Assembly (NCBI RefSeq): GCF_017591435.1
Contig: NC_059278.1
Location: forward strand, 11,441,832-11,505,831
From: Portunus trituberculatus
Taxonomy: Eukaryota > Arthropoda > Malacostraca > Decapoda > Portunidae
Reading direction: 5' to 3'
DNA length: 64,000 nt
Below, one piece after another: positions 24,684-34,962 of the stretch. The translations under genes were made by a program, and so were the position numbers. How positions within the stretch are numbered: position 1 is the stretch's first letter; the number at the start of each line of letters is the position of its first letter. A model generated the notes under the pieces. It had not been told where the DNA came from and did not search any database. It saw nothing but the letters and a program-made list of their open reading frames with translations.

Positions 24684-25131
24684 CAATGCCACGCTGGCAA
24701 GACATTGCTGAGCAGCTCCCAGGGAAAGCGCTTCAGCAGGTGTTGGAGCCTGACCTAAACGTATGTACAGGGGGTAGGGGGCCATAGGGTTCTGTCTCCA
24801 TAATAAATAAGTTTTGGATCATACAGACAGAAAAATGGAGAGAGAAACAGAACTGGGTGGTGCAGCCAAGCATATGACATCAAAACAAACTCCATCTTGT
24901 GAAAATCAGCGATTTATTGAAACACTTGTTGGACTGAGAAGATTGACTGAGGATAATATGGATAAGGACTTTTTTTTATTTAGAGACGAAAGAGGCAATA
25001 TGAGAAGGTTGATAAACATGGAAAGAGAGATAAGGTACATGAAGGAAGTGATGTCAAGTTTAATGGACAAGCAGGACAGACTGATAACAGAAAACAGAGC
25101 TGAGACTGAGATTAGTTGAACATGAGAAAGT

Positions 25132-25675
25132 CAGTGTAATCAATTAGCAATTAAAGAAGATACAAGATAAAGAAACACAATGATATACTAAAAGCTACAT
25201 GTCATGACTTAACCCCTTCAGTACCATGACATGTTTTCATATTCACTCTTCTTACTATTTGGTGATTTTATACAGCTTCAGAAACTTATGTGGGGATTAG
25301 AATAGTGAAGAATCTGGCTGTTAATTTTCTGACCTCCATAAACTCTTCCTAATGTAAATAAAATTGTCTATTAATACCCAAAACTCATAGCAAAAATGCA
25401 TCCCAGTGTAATCAATTAGCGATTAAAGAAGATACAAGATAAAGAAACACAATGATATACTAAAAGCTACATGTCATGACTTAACCCCTTCAGTACCATG
25501 ACATGTTTTCATATTCACTCTTCTTACTATTTGGTGATTTTATACAGCTTCAGAAACTTATGTGGGGATTAGAATAGTGAAGAATCTGGCTGTTAATTTT
25601 CTGACCTCCATAAACTCTTCCTAATGTAAGTAAAATTGTCTATTAATACCCAAAACTCATAGCAAAAATGCATCC
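25132..25675. repeat. Perfectly spaced tandem duplication, two 272-bp units
   Basis: Units 25132-25403 and 25404-25675 are nearly identical. Each joins about 80 bp of LINE ORF1 to most of a small TTAA-MITE. Both junctions lie at the 5-mer CAGTG, present in the LINE (TCAGTGTAATC) and in the MITE end (CCCAGTGCTG). Confidence 0.9.
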
Positions 25676-25689
25676 CAGTGCTGAAGGGG
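25485..25689. mobile_element. piggyBac-type MITE, about 205 bp
   Basis: Starts after TTAA with CCCCTTCAGTACCATG and ends CAGTGCTGAAGGGG, giving a roughly 13-bp inverted end typical of TTAA-target elements. A first, right-truncated copy is in the duplicated unit at 25213-25403. The right TTAA is not preserved. Confidence 0.65.
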
Positions 25690-25871
25690 CCTACAGAAAA
25701 AATACAGGATGGGATTGAGGACAGAGTAGAAATTGGATTGGGTGAAAACATGCTGAAGGAATTACGGAATGCGTGGAAACAAGAACAGGAAGAGGAAAAA
25801 GTTAAATTTTCAGAGGTAGTAAAGAGACAAATTCAGGAAAAAACAAAAGATGCTGTTATACAAGTAATTAA

Positions 25872-26545
25872 CCCTTTCCCCAACAATTTTTTAGTTAAAA
25901 ACGTTTCTTTTTCAGATTAATTTTTTTTATTTTGGTTCTACATAGTATTTTTCATGCTGATTATGAAAACAGCTTGTAATTACTGTTTTTCCCCATTTTT
26001 GTGGTTAACTTTTTATTTTGAAAATACCTTTGTAGACATATACGAGTTAACTCGTCTTCCTATAAACTCCAAGCTCTCCTCTCACCTCCCTCCTCCTGCT
26101 CCTCCTCACTTGTCGAGAAATATTCATTGTCTGATGAACTAGCAGTCATCAGAAGTATTCAAGCTTCTGAGGGAAGGTTCATATTCGCTATCTTCCTCAG
26201 AACTAGACATTTGGGATGTAAATTATTTGAAAAGGATACAAAAAATGAGTGGTAATGTGGATGAAAACAACACCCATGTGACGACAGTGGTTGCCGGAGC
26301 AAGTCTAGTAAGAGCGTCCTTGAAATCCCAGAATCGACGAGTATATACGTCTGTGGCTGGTTTTTGAGGGTCAAGTTTTAGACGAGTATACTTGTCAACG
26401 ACTGAAAACGGAACATTTAGTGAAAACGAATATATACGTCTGTAGCTGGTTTTTGAAGGTCAAATTTTAGACGAGTATACTCGTCAACGACCGAAAACGA
26501 AACATTTAGTGAAAACGAGTATACTCGTTTCTGCCGAGGAAGGGG
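25872..26545 (-). mobile_element. piggyBac-type MITE with intact TTAA duplication
   Basis: TTAA at 25868-25871 and 26546-26549. The ends are CCCTTTCCCCAAC and (inverted) CCCCTTCCTCGGC. The unoccupied target is seen in the sister LINE at about 59950 (GTTATTAAAGAGAAAGA). Two direct repeats of about 110 bp lie in 26335-26525, each with an ACGAGTATACTCGT-like palindrome. The minus strand codes a short acidic peptide starting MSSSEEDSEYEPSLRSL at 26210, possibly a piggyBac transposase N-terminus remnant. Confidence 0.85.
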
Positions 26546-27039
26546 TTAAGGAGAAAGATCTAATGAGAGATGCAGTGGATAAGAGGAAATGTTTCTTGAT
26601 TTTTGGGATGAAGGAAAAAAAAATCCAAAAAAGTTCACAAGACCATGAAGAGAGAGAATTGGCCAAAACTATTATCAAACAGATCCAGGACAGCACACAG
26701 GAGTTGCACCAGGAGGTGGAGGAAGTGATTAGATTGGGAAGATTTAGTGAAGGGGGTAGGAAACCAATGAAAGTGAGAATGAGATTGCACGTGGTGGTGG
26801 AGGAAATTATGACAAGGGAAGCTGGCTGATGATACTGAACATAAAGATATATGGATAAAAAGAGATATGAACCAGGAGGAGAGGGAAAAAGAAAAAGTGC
26901 TAAGAAATTAAGCTAAGGAAAAAAACGAGAAAAGGATGGAGATCAGGAAAATGAATTTCTACTGGGGGTTCAAGATATGAGACTAAAGAAGTGGTATCTA
27001 CGGAAGAAGGAGAAGGTTGTGGAGGAGGCAAGAAATTAA

Positions 27040-27795
27040 GAGTGACTTATACTAATATAGATGCGTTGTTATCCAGCATGTAGGAGGTTAAGGATTATTT
27101 GAAAGAAAAAAGTCAGTTGCAATGTGCATCGTTGAAACAAAACTAAGAGCGGAGATCCATGTTAACTTTAAGGAAGAGGGATATAATAGCTGCAGAAGAG
27201 ACAAAAAGGGTAAAGGGGGAGGAGGAGTGCTAATAATGGTTCGTGATAATATATGTGTGGAGGATGTGCAATATGGTGAGGGCAAGGTGGAAGTAATGGG
27301 AGTAACAATCAAAATAAAGGAATTGAAAACAAGAAAAAACATAATAAGTGCCACCTAAGACAAATACATGGGAAACTGAGGAACATAAAGATATGCAAAT
27401 AGAGGTGATTAAGTGCTTAGATAATATGATAAGAAAAGATGGAAGAATAATTTTAGTTGGAGACTTTAACTGTAAAAACATAAACTGGAGAGAGATGAAA
27501 GTAATGGATGATGCTGGACAGTGGGGCGAGGAGGTGTTACAATTGACTATGGTAAATACAATGGACCAGTGGGTGGAGGAGTCAACAAGGTACAGGGAGG
27601 AAGAAGAACCATCGTTGCTTCACCTAGTATTCACAAAGAAACCAGAGCCCCCTCCCATCATACAATACCATAGTCCAATTGGAAGAAGTGATCATGTGAC
27701 ATCAGAGTTGGAAATACAGGAGGAGGATAAGATAAGATACAGTGATGACTAAAAATAAAGAGAGATTAAATTATGCAAGACCAGATTTTAAAAGC
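27040..27795 (+). pseudogene. LINE C endonuclease domain
   Basis: TYTNIDALLSSM, CIVETKLRAEIHVNFKEEGY, KGKGGGGVLIMVRDNI, IILVGDFNCKNINWRE, LLHLVFTKKPE, GRSDHVTSE. Frame breaks occur near 27110, 27350 and 27740. It is equivalent to 62878-63600. Confidence 0.8.
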
Positions 27796-30590
27796 CAAAG
27801 GAAAGACATAAGAATATCGTATACTAATATAGATGGCTTCCTGTCAAAAAGGTTAGAGTGCATGGACCATCTGGAAAGAGACAAGCCAGACATTATGTGT
27901 ATAGTGGAGACGAAGCTAAGGCCAAACATACAAGTGAACTGGTTTGGGAATGGAAATTATAGATTGTGGAGAAAAGATAAAATGAAGAAGGGTGGAGGTG
28001 GTATAATTGTGTTGACAAGAAAGGACTTGACAGTGAAGAACGTGAGCCTCAGCGAGGATGGCGAAGAAGTGGTGAGCCTTGTGGTGACTGATGGAAGACA
28101 AGATATCAACATTGTAACTGTGTATGTACCACCAAAAACAAGTGCATGGCCAAATGAATAGTATGATGACATGGTGAGAAGCACAATAGAGAGAATGAAG
28201 ATTAAAGTTACAATAAAAGATAGAGTTGTTATAGTTGGCGGTTTCAACTGCAAAGAAGTCATGTGGGAGGAGTTCGAAGTGGGGAATGGTGGAGAACGGG
28301 GTGAGCAGTTGTTGGACTTTGCAATGGAAAATCTGTTGACCCAGTGGGTGAGGCACCCAACAAGAGGTTGGCAGGGAGATACCCCGTCAAGACTGGATTT
28401 GATATTTACAAAAGGAGTACAGCTAAGACAAGGGATAGAACATGAGTGCCCTTTGAGAAAGAGCGACCATGAATTGTTGAAGTTTTTTTTGGATGTGGGC
28501 TTGAGAGTGGAAAATGGGGATGGATACAAGGAGGAGAATTTAAACTATGCCAGAGCAAGATATAATGACTTGAGGAAGTATTTTGGCAATGTGGACTGGT
28601 CTGCATTGTACCAAGAAGTAAGCATTCAATTAAAATACGACAAATTCAAGGAAATATACAATGAGGCCATGGAGAACTTTGTGCCAAAGTACACCAAGAA
28701 GACTCTAAGGAGAAACCAGTGGTTCAATAAAAATTGCGAGAAGGCAAAAAGTGAGAACGAAAAAGCATGGAGAAAGTACAAGAGGATTAATGAGGCAGTG
28801 GAGAGAAAAGCATATAGAACTGCAAGAAATAGATATGTTGATGTGAGGCAAAAAGCACAAAAAGAATATGAGCAAAAAATTTTGGAAAATTGTGAAAGGG
28901 ATCCAAAAATGTTTTACAAATTTATCAACAGTAAACTCCATAAGAAAGAAATAGTTGAAAAAGTGAAAGTTGGGGATGATGTACATGAAGATGTCTCTGA
29001 TATTGTTGCAAGTTTCTATAAAGTAGTCACAAATGAAACAGAATTAAATGGAAGCATACTACCTGAAGAGAAACAAATACAGGATGTGATAGTCTCAAAG
29101 AGTGACAATGAGAAAGTTGTAAATGGCATAGACGTCTACAAGTCAATGGGTCCTAATGAAGTGTCCAATAGAAGGTTAAAAGAATGTCAAGAGCAGTTGC
29201 TGGAACCAATCTTGGATATCATGAAAACATCGATTACAATGGGACAAGTGCCAGTGGAGTGGAAGAGGGCAGATGTAGTATCAATATACTAGAGTGGATG
29301 TCGAATGGAGTCATTGAATTATAGACCTGTTTCACTGACTAGTATTATATGTAAGATATGTGAAGAAGTGATTAAAGATAAATGGTGTGAATTTCTAGAA
29401 AATGAAGGAATCTTAAGGGAGAACCAGTTTGGCTTCAGAAAAGGAAAACAATGTGTATCAAATTTATTATGTTTTTACTCAAGAGTGGTTGATATTTTAC
29501 AGGAGCGAGATGGTTGGGTCAACTGTGTGTACCTGGATTTGAAAAAAGCATTTGATAAGGTTCCATACAACAGACTAATGTGGAAGCTGAGAAGTATTGG
29601 GGGGGGATAAGGGGAATCCCTGCAGACTGGATGAGAAACTACCTGACAGGCAGGGAAATGAGAACAGTGGTGAAGGGAGTGAAGTCGGAGTGGAGAAGAG
29701 TGACCAGTGGAGTACCCAAGGTTCTGTGCTTGGTTCCATCATGTTTCTGATCTATATAAATGATATGCCAGCAGGTATGAAAAGTTACATGAGTATATTC
29801 ACAGATGAAGCAAAGATTATGAGAATAAGAAACATGGAAGATTGTAACATGTTGCAAGAGTATCTGAACAGGTTATATAATTGGAGTGTAAAATGGGAGA
29901 TGGAGTTCAACATTAACAAAAATCATGTAATGAGAATGGATAAAAGCTGGGGAGAGAGATAATAACTGAAGTCAGTGAAGAAATGGACTTAGGAGTGATT
30001 ATACAGAACAACTTATCACCAGAAAAGTACATTAACAGAATATTTGGAAAAACTTACAACACACACCAAAGTATTGGATTCTCATTTCAACTACTTGGAT
30101 GAGAATATGATAAAGAAAATATTAACCACCTTAATTAGACCTCAGCTGGAATATGTAGTGGTGATATGGTCACCACATATGAAGAAACATGTGAAGAAAC
30201 TAGAAAGAGTGCAGCAGTTGGGCACGAAGATGATACCAGGTTTTAAGGAGGTTCCGTACCAGGAGAGATTAAGAAGACTGGATTTACCCACGTTAGAAGA
30301 TAGAAGAGAGAAGGGAGATATAATAACAATGTATAAAATAGTAAATGGAATAGATATCCTAGAATCAGACCAAGATAGAAAAGACTTGATAAGGATGTCT
30401 TCCAACAATCAAATCAGAGGACACCCAAAGAAAACACAAATGGACAGTTGTATGGGAGATGTCAAGATGTATAGCTTCCCATATTGTGGCATTGACAAAT
30501 GGAACAAATTGAGTAGAGAGGCAGTGTGTGGCAAGTGTCAGTCAGATGAAGGACAAACTTGATAAATGTGGACAAAGAGACAGAACATAA
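27796..30590 (+). pseudogene. LINE D ORF2, endonuclease plus RT with altered catalytic motif
   Basis: Endonuclease 27815-28500: PDIMCIVETKLRPN, KKGGGGIIVLTR, VIVGGFNCKEVMWEE, SRLDLIFTKGV, RKSDHELLK. The frame 28171-29292 is open for 373 codons and ends at a TAG where IYKSG is expected. RT: NYRPVSLTSIICKICEEVIK, QFGFRKGKQC, VYLDLKKAFDKVP, LIYINDMP. The catalytic FADD is FTDE (about 29803-29814), replacing the second Asp by Glu. Frame breaks occur at about 29600 and 29960. Confidence 0.85.
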
Positions 30591-30642
30591 ATAGCCAAGC
30601 TCGGGCCCTGTAAATCACAAATAGGTAAATACAAATAGGTAA

Positions 30643-30644
<2 letters not shown>
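27796..30644 (+). mobile_element. LINE family D, 5'-truncated, joined to LINE C
   Basis: Starts with its own endonuclease (SYTNIDGFLSKRLECMDHL) straight after LINE C endonuclease code, so two endonuclease domains sit in tandem. Continues through a long open segment and RT to the 3' tail AATAGGTAAATACAAATAGG, then (CA)n. Confidence 0.85.

Positions 30645-30712
<68 letters not shown>
30645..30712. repeat. (CA)n microsatellite between LINE D tail and SINE S1c
   Basis: Uninterrupted AC run of about 68 bp continuing the AAATACACAC LINE tail. Confidence 0.98.
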
Positions 30713-30713
<1 letters not shown>

Positions 30714-30993
30714 GCGTAGTGTAGTGGTTAGCACGCTCAACTCACAATCGAGAAGGCCGGGTTCGAGTCCCGGTAAGCGGCGAGGCAAATGAGCAAGCCT
30801 CTTAATGTGTGACCCCTGTTGACCTAGCAGTAACTAGGTATGGGATGTAACTCGAGGGGTTGTGGCCTCACTTTCCCAGTGTGTGTTGTGTGTTGTTGTG
30901 GTCTCAGTCCTACCCAAAGATCAGTCTACAAGCTCTGAGCTCGCTCTGTAATGGGGAAGACTGGCTGGATGACCAGCAGGCGACCGAGGTGAA

Positions 30994-30996
<3 letters not shown>
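30713..30996 (+). mobile_element. tRNA-Val-derived SINE, copy S1c
   Basis: The head TAGTGTAGTGGTTAGCACG with loop CTCACAA (anticodon CAC at 30743-30745) and B-box GGTTCGAGTCC (30760-30770) resembles tRNA-Val. The T-stem CCGGG/CCCGG is perfect but the acceptor stem is out of register. The body matches S1b (GGGGTTGTGGCCTCACT). Ends in (CA)n. Confidence 0.85.
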
Positions 30997-31066
<70 letters not shown>

Positions 31067-31106
31067 CAGTGGTGTTGTACAAGGCAGACAAGTAAACAAT
31101 ATAACC

Positions 31107-31172
<66 letters not shown>
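30997..31172. repeat. (CA)n (30997-31065) and (CT)n (31109-31172)
   Basis: Two long dinucleotide tracts separated by 43 bp. Open frames across them are low-complexity artefacts. Confidence 0.97.
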
Positions 31173-31175
<3 letters not shown>

Positions 31176-31554
31176 ACACACACACAACTCATCACCCAAG
31201 CTTTGTTTTCCTCAGTGTAAGTGCTTCTTTATTTAAGGATAGGGCAAGGATCCACCATATAATATCATTTATCATTGCTGTTAGAAAATTACCTTAATTT
31301 TGCATAGAATATCATGTTAATTGATTTTTATGTTGATATTTTTTGGGTGTGCAATGGATTAACTGGATTTCCATTATTCTAAATGGGGAAATTTGCTTCA
31401 AGCTACAAGTTTTTCAGGATACGAGCTACCTTATGGAATTAATTAAATTCATAACTAAATGCACCACTGTATCTGGTACTTGCTCTTAAGGATACTTATC
31501 TTTTTTTCTAAACCACTTCATAATATGCATCTTTTTAAATTGTCTTTCTTTTAC

Positions 31555-31764
31555 CTGGTCTCTTGTTGCTGATTCATTGAGTATTGTAAGATGTTCATTC
31601 ATGGCCTGATGTACCAACTTGGGTGGTAGAGCTGGCACCCGAGCTAACTCCCATAAAGCATCCAACATCTTGACAGCTGTCTGACCAAGTCTTGAGTCTT
31701 GACCAATCTTTCCTATGAAAGAGAGAAGCTTTTCCCGAAGGCGATCATTTCCACCATCCCAACT
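31555..31764 (-). CDS. USP24: USP24-like exon G
   Basis: 210-bp exon, phase 0 to 0, acceptor CCTTTTTCAG and donor CCAG|GTAAAA. The peptide has LREKLLSFIGKIGQDSRL and MLDALWELARVPALP ... EHLTILNE. The USP24 counterpart is RQKLLSLIGRIG...VLDVLWELAHLPTLP...EHLTILSD. The next exon is more than 13 kb away because the intron between G and H holds the LINE/SINE array. Confidence 0.93.
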
Positions 31765-31857
31765 CTGAAAAGGGGGAGAATGTCAGAATGGAAAATATAC
31801 TTTTGAGATACATACAAAAATCAAATCACAAAGTAGACCGTAATTTAGATGCATATA

Positions 31858-32232
31858 CACTTGACCCTCGAAACAACAGACCTCCCATCAACGGATTTCG
31901 GAAACTACGTACAATTTCTGGAGTCCGGTTTAATCTACGGACGAATATTAAAATGCGCGCAATTGTCCGTTCCCGGCAAATTATTGTCCGGTAGGTGGCG
32001 GGTCGGTCGCGTCATCAGCTGTTGGCTGCCATGTTTTATCTTCAGTCCATGTGTTTTCAGGTTATTTGTTGTACTTAAAGCTTTGTAATACTGCTTGAAT
32101 GATTTCTTAATGATTATACAGTATTTTACGTACATTTTATACAGTTTTTTACGTACTTTTGCAAAGAACAGACTTTTGCAATCTACGGACAGGCTCGTGC
32201 ACGCATTTGTCCGTTGTTTCGAGGGTCAAGTG
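31858..32232. mobile_element. Tigger-like MITE g1
   Basis: 375 bp, TA-flanked, with ends CACTTGACCCTCGAAACAAC and GTTGTTTCGAGGGTCAAGTG, a perfect 20-bp inverted pair. The interior (TAGGTGGCGGGTCGGTCGCG) is shared with g2. It lies 93 bp upstream of USP24 exon G in the intron. Confidence 0.92.
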
Positions 32233-32602
32233 TACAAAATTACAATGTGAACCCACTGTATGAATAATCATGCACCTGTTCCTTCCAGTGGAATAGGGCA
32301 GTCCCCATAAATAAAAAACAATTTGCCTAACCAAAACAGAGACCTGCAAGAAGATCAATTACAGTAGACAACCTACAGTGGATAAACAAATAACACCAAA
32401 ATACATTCTAAATAGAATGACATTATTTGCCTAAAACTCATTTCCTAATTACACTTAACCCTCTGCTATCGCACCTTCTGCTATTGCATTTTAAAGATAT
32501 CGAGCATTCTTAAAAAGCTGCACATATTTTTATATTGTGCACGAAATTACTGCTTTCGCACACACATCATTCAAAAACCTCCGAATTATGATGTCACATG
32601 AT

Positions 32603-33190
32603 CAGGGGTGTAGAGTCGGATTTTCAAAAGTCCGACTCCGACTCCGACTCCAGGAAATTTAAATGTTGCGACTCCGACTCCAATTCCGACTCCAGGAAAT
32701 TTGAAGGTTGCGAGTCTGACTCCGACTCCAACTCCGGTTTTTTTTTTTTTTTTTCTTACAGTACAACGATATAGTCTATTTTTTTTACATCAGGGATGGT
32801 GGCCAAGGGAAAAGATTAAGCAAAAAGCCTGCTAGTTGCCACACCCAAAAAAGACAAAAGTTAAGAGAATCAATACTTACATATTTTCGAGTCAATCCAT
32901 AATAAAAGTGTACTTGACGATTATATAATTATCATAAATTAATAAAGATTATCTTTATATGTAATGCTTGATTGGATACATCCTCCACAAAGTCAATTTC
33001 TCCCAATTTGTAGGAATCTCCAATCTCCATGAAGTGGAATCTTTACTCGAAAATTTATCACGTAAAGGAGTCGGAGTCGCTCATATTTTTACTGACTCCG
33101 ACTCCGACTCTGACTCTGACTCCAACTCCAATTCCGACTCCGACTCCGGCCAAAAGTAGCCGACTCCTCGACTCCGACTCCACACCCCTG
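32603..33190. mobile_element. Non-autonomous hAT element with 8-bp target duplication
   Basis: Begins CAGGGGTGTAGAGTCGG and ends CCGACTCCACACCCCTG. The 8-bp CACATGAT lies on both sides (32595-32602 and 33191-33198), the hallmark of hAT insertion. Both subterminal regions are arrays of the hexamer GACTCC with point variants. No transposase is present. Confidence 0.93.
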
Positions 33191-33633
33191 CACATGATAC
33201 CACCACAAGAGGTAAATTATGCTAAGAAGCATGGCAATAGAGCAGCAGCAAGGGCTTTTGGACCAACACCTACAAAAAAAATTACAAATGTCTGGCGACA
33301 GCAAGAAGCATTTTATTCATGTTGTTATTATGATTGTTATTATGATCGCTAATTTGTTGTTATTATGATTCTTGATTAGCCTTAAAATCTGGGGAGCTGA
33401 TTTACTTTCCATCTGCTACAACAGGCAAAAATCACACCTTTCAAAAATGCTGAAAGATTTTTTTTCTTTATAAAAGTATATTTCTCTTTGTTATTTAGAG
33501 TACAACAATGTACTTTTCAACATGTTATGACCTCTGAGAGCAAAGTTATTGCATACAAGAAAATTTTCCCCGAACACGTGGCAGAACCCGCCGCTAAGAA
33601 ATGCCCCCCAAGCTCAGATAACACAGCACGCAT

Positions 33634-33671
<38 letters not shown>

Positions 33672-33796
33672 TTTAGGCATTTGAATTTGATGTAAAAGTA
33701 GAAACTTTTGCCCTTTCATGTCGTGAAAATGCGAACTCAGATATATGAAACGGTGTGCAAAACAGGAAAAGAAAAAGAAACCACATATTACAAGTA

Positions 33797-34962
33797 CAGT
33801 AATACTCTGCTTAACGAACATTCGTCTAATGAATTTCCAGTTTAACGTACTATATAAAGTCTGACCAAAAAGTCCGCATAACATACAACCACATCTGTTT
33901 TAGCGAATTTTCTGGGTTTGAATTTGCTGTGATTGTCTGGCTCCCCGCCTGTCTCTAGCGCTCCTGGGGCCGGATCCAAGACTCTTTAACAACGTCAGAG
34001 CAACCTCCTGCCGCGAAATGGCCTCCATGAACGCTTGGAGGGACGGTGACGAGGTTGCTCTGAGGTTGCTGGAAACACCACCTCTGGAGGTGGTGTTACT
34101 GTCTTATATATGCATTTATGTTCACAAAACAACATTTCTATTGTTTTACAAACCTTGCCCCCAAGAAAGGATTGTTTTGTAATGCATAAAGTGAAATCTT
34201 ACATGGAATACCAAAAAATAAAGGAGAGATGAGATCGGCCACAGCAGACGAGGCGGAGACTCGCAGCGACTCGGTCGCTTCTTCTTCTTGAGACCCTTTT
34301 AGCCTGGCGTGTTGCTTTTCACCATGATATGAAATGTATGTTTCCACTCCTCTATTGCCTGCTATAATGGATATCAAATCTTGGTATTCATATACGCTCA
34401 TAACTGAGGATAACCTGGACTCTGTGGTACAGAGTGATAGTGAATTACTAATGAAATACCACAGTATTTCATTAGTAATTCGCTATCACTCACTGCCACG
34501 GAGTCCAGGTTATCCTCATGGCATGAGCGTATATGAATACTAAGATATGATATCCATTATAGCAGGGAATAGAGGAGTGGAAACATACATTTAATATCAT
34601 GGTGAAAGATAACACGCCAGGCTAGAAGGGTCACAAGAAGAAGAAGAAGCGGCCGAGTTGCTGTGAGTCTCCGCCTCGTCTGCTGTGGCCGATCTCATCT
34701 CTCCTTTATTTTTTGGTATTCCATGTAAGATTTCACTTTATGCATTACAAAACAATCCTTTCTTGGGGGCAAGGTTTGTAAAAAGCTAATAGAAATATAT
34801 ATAATTTTCTTTATAACCCATGTGGTATGTTGGGGACCAGCCCAGAACACATCCCCCCTATTTCTATTATTTCCTATAGAAAAATTACGCCTGCTTAACA
34901 AATATCTGCTCTACGAACAGCTTTGACACTCCCTATCCTGTTCACTAAGCGGAGTATTGCTG
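33797..34962. mobile_element. Tigger-like element d1 with a large internal palindrome
   Basis: TA-flanked. The ends CAGTAATACTCTGCTTAACG and GCGGAGTATTGCTG match d2 (54050-54827). The interior is dominated by a palindrome of about 660 bp (34135-34795). A foldback f-type module end (GGATCCAAGACTCTTTAACA) lies at 33972. Confidence 0.85.
34135..34795. repeat. Near-perfect palindrome, arms about 325 bp
   Basis: Arms read outward-in from ACAAACCTTGCCCCCAAGAA to a centre at about 34463 (ATACCACAGTATTTCATTAG). Very few mismatches are seen across the arms, so a transcript would fold into a long hairpin. Single-arm relatives occur at 10470-10790 and 54270-54600. Confidence 0.9.

Larger units (their letters stand above)
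24835..26830 (+). pseudogene. LINE C ORF1 remnant, coiled-coil protein
   Basis: Starts MERETELGGAAKHMTSKQTP. LTEDNMDKDFFLFRDERGNM and MSSLMDKQDRLITENRAETE follow before a break at 25120. Continues after the insertions as LGENMLKELRNAWKQEQEEE (25738) and, after the MITE, as SSQDHEERELAKTIIKQIQD and VEEVIRLGRFSEGGRKPMKV (to 26830). The same order without insertions is seen at 59380-60250. Confidence 0.75.
24720..27795 (+). mobile_element. LINE family C, 5' part (UTR, ORF1, endonuclease), interrupted
   Basis: The 5' UTR contains GGAGCCTGACCTAAACGTAT and GTGTTTTGGATCATA-like text, matching the second copy at 59215 on. ORF1 begins ATG 24835. It carries a tandemly duplicated block (25132-25675) and a piggyBac-type MITE (25872-26545). 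The endonuclease region reads TYTNIDALLSS at about 27045. At about 27795 it stops being family C and continues as family D. Confidence 0.8.
18208..31469. mobile_element. Possible Tigger-like element m, split by the LINE/SINE array
   Basis: The left end CAGTGGAGTCTCAGGATACG follows TA at 18206. About 13 kb away GCACCACTG-TA ends at 31469, with GGATACGAGCTACCTTATGG just inside. Both ends fit one Tigger end type (CAGTGG... then GATACGA). Between them lie only LINEs, SINEs and microsatellites, all within the USP24 intron between G and H. Joining the two ends is inference. Confidence 0.5.

Noticed and set aside
26335..26530. CRISPR-like repeat-spacer array
   Set aside because: Only two units of about 110 bp within a TTAA-flanked element in a eukaryotic genome.
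32968..33159. Asp-Ser repeat (dentin-like) protein
   Set aside because: A translation of the GACTCC hexamer array inside the hAT element.
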